From NCBI RefSeq assembly GCF_039851975.1, contig NZ_CP156660.1, forward strand, positions 496,001 through 560,000: 64,000 nt of DNA, given 5' to 3'. A model generated the notes under the pieces. That model ran no database searches and was not told where the DNA came from. It saw nothing but the letters and a program-made list of their open reading frames with translations. The translations under genes were made by a program, and so were the position numbers. Below, in pieces: positions 62,879 through 64,000 of this stretch (the first letter of the stretch is position 1; each line of letters starts with the position of its first letter). This DNA is from Desulfoscipio sp. XC116 (GTDB taxonomy: Bacteria; Bacillota; Desulfotomaculia; Desulfotomaculales; Desulfallaceae).

Positions 62879-63838
62879 ATGCCGATGGCTTTTCGCTGGC
62901 GGGATAATTCCATAAGGATACTGGCTGTTTTTATGGCTTTGGTGCTCTGGGTATATGTGACTAATGAGCAAAACCCGGTAATCAACCGCACCTACCATAT
63001 TCCCCTAACGGTACAGGGAAAGCCAACAGGTTATGTGACAAGCGGAGTGCCGGAAAAAATATATATTAAGGTGCAAAGCCCCAAAAGCATTGGCGCTACC
63101 CTGGGGGCGGGTGATTTCACCGCCCGGGTAAGCCTTTTGGGTATTACAGAGGGTGAGCGGGAGCTGCCCGTACAGGTTACCGCACCTCCGGGTGTGGAGG
63201 TGCTGCAGGTAACGCCTCAGGCGGTTCGGGTTCTGGCGGACAGGATAACAGAAAAGAACGTACCGGTAGCGCTTAACCTGAAAGGGAAAGTCTCGCATGG
63301 ACTGCAAAAAGGCGAGCCTGTTTTAAAACCGCCGGTAGTAACTTTACACGGACCCAGTAAGCTGTTGGCCGAAATTAACCGTATCGGCGTTACGGTGGAT
63401 GTTTCCGGAGCGGCTGACACTTTAGTACGGGATGTGGCCGTACAAACAGGTGTTAAGGGCGTAACCGTCAGTCCCGGCCGGGTTTCGGTGACTGTGCCGG
63501 TGGCGTCATTGCCTGCCGGTGAATTGCCTGTACGCGTTAAGCTTACCGGTGAACCGGCGGAGGGGTATGCGGCGGGTGATCCTCTGGTGCAGCCTGCTTT
63601 TGTACAGGTGACCGGGCCGCAGCAAGTGCTTGACAGCCTTATCTCGGTGAACACTATGGCGGTCGATATCTCCGGTGCCGCTGAAAATGTGGAAAAAGAA
63701 GTTGTGCTTATGCTGCCGGACGGGGCTGTATCGGTACGGCCCGACCGTGTGCATGTTACGGTGCGTATTGCGCCGGTGGAAACGGAACAGCCGCCGCCAC
63801 CGGTGGAAGAAGAGAACCCGGAAAGTGAGAACGGTTAG
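62879..63838 (+). CDS. cdaR: CdaR, YbbR-domain regulator of CdaA
   Basis: The 319-residue protein has one N-terminal membrane helix (about 8-25, SIRILAVFMALVLWVYVTNEQ) and three to four YbbR repeats outside the membrane (for example YHIPLTVQGKPTGYV, VPVALNLKGKVSHGL, LPVRVKLTGEPAEGY). A Pro-Glu-rich tail ends it. It modulates CdaA activity in Firmicutes. ATG 62879 lies two bases after the cdaA stop, with GGAGGTG upstream. glmM, the usual third gene, is not in the remaining 160 bases. Confidence 0.93.
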   Translation: MPMAFRWRDNSIRILAVFMALVLWVYVTNEQNPVINRTYHIPLTVQGKPTGYVTSGVPEKIYIKVQSPKSIGATLGAGDFTARVSLLGITEGERELPVQVTAPPGVEVLQVTPQAVRVLADRITEKNVPVALNLKGKVSHGLQKGEPVLKPPVVTLHGPSKLLAEINRIGVTVDVSGAADTLVRDVAVQTGVKGVTVSPGRVSVTVPVASLPAGELPVRVKLTGEPAEGYAAGDPLVQPAFVQVTGPQQVLDSLISVNTMAVDISGAAENVEKEVVLMLPDGAVSVRPDRVHVTVRIAPVETEQPPPPVEEENPESENG

Positions 63839-63862
63839 CCTAAAGACGGTAATTTTAAATGT

Positions 63863-63902
63863 CCCGGGACTTCTCAATAAGGAGGATCCCGGGTGTTTTT
63901 TT
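63863..63902 (+). terminator. Terminator after cdaR
   Basis: CCCGGGA and TCCCGGG, extended by CTTCT/GGAGG, form the stem, followed by TGTTTTTTT. It ends the cdaA-cdaR unit, separating it from anything to the right. Bases 63903-64000 hold no gene. Confidence 0.88.
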
Positions 63903-64000
63903 GGGGGGATAAAAACTTTTGTAAATATTATTATACAAAATATTTTTAAAAAATTTAAATACTTGCAGGAGAAAAATAAATCACAATAGAAAATTATACA

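Overview
The window reads as a chromosomal segment of a spore-former-type Firmicute. The likeliest home is the Desulfotomaculum/Peptococcaceae group; this is inferred from gene content and style, not from a marker gene. The pointers are an anaerobic radical-SAM heme-degradation gene, larE/larC nickel-pincer genes, cimA, a T-box plus ppGpp-riboswitch leader, cdaA-cdaR, VanW and DUF445 proteins, TTG/GTG starts with strong GGAGG sites, and many remnant insertion sequences. No rRNA, tRNA or CRISPR array was seen.

Layout. (1) 0.2-7.4 kb: two UPF0324/YeiH-type membrane transporters flank a divergently placed signalling operon made of a HisKA_3 kinase, a LuxR-type regulator and a kinase-less PAS sensor. 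(2) 7.5-11.8 kb: a small hypothetical gene, a UspA-like protein and a secreted protein with a copper-amine-oxidase-like C-terminus. (3) 12.0-20.6 kb: an accretion of mobile elements. A truncated IS21 istA is broken by a RIT (recombinases in trio) element A. A complete RIT element B (15255-18690, three overlapping tyrosine recombinases, perfect 30-bp terminal inverted repeats) follows, then an inverted, truncated RIT element C and a 5'-truncated ExeA-type ATPase. Both ritB genes bordering B are cut at the same catalytic-box codon. (4) 20.8-23.4 kb: a TrmO-like protein and a YcdB/YcdC-domain protein. (5) 23.4-34.3 kb: an iron/heme island. It holds a YbaN-ABC fusion plus partner ABC half-transporter, a flavodoxin, a ChuW/HutW-like radical SAM heme-opening enzyme, and two DtxR-like regulators sharing an unrecognised C-terminal domain, one with an in-frame stop. 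Three copies of GTTAGR-N4-YCTAAC operators are present, followed by the decayed remains of a second such locus (fepC, LRR protein, hutW fragments). (6) 34.3-45.6 kb: Rpn-type nuclease, TraB-family protein, a VanW / PRC-barrel / Pro-Glu-rich TPR operon, glpX, argH and a DUF445 protein.

(7) 45.7-60.5 kb: a branched-chain amino acid operon, ilvE-ilvD-ilvB-ilvN-ilvC-ilvB2-leuA-leuC-leuD-leuB-cimA, preceded by a T-box and a ppGpp-type (ykkC subtype 2a) riboswitch in tandem, each with its own terminator. CimA supplies citramalate, which LeuCDB and then the Ilv enzymes can turn into isoleucine, so one transcript covers Val, Leu and Ile. (8) 60.6-63.9 kb: larE, a stand-alone LarC C-terminal domain, and the c-di-AMP pair cdaA-cdaR ending in a strong terminator.

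Small dispersed palindromic repeats and a 137-bp IS-end-like repeat punctuate the intergenic spaces. Assignments rest on motif recognition by eye; no database search was run.
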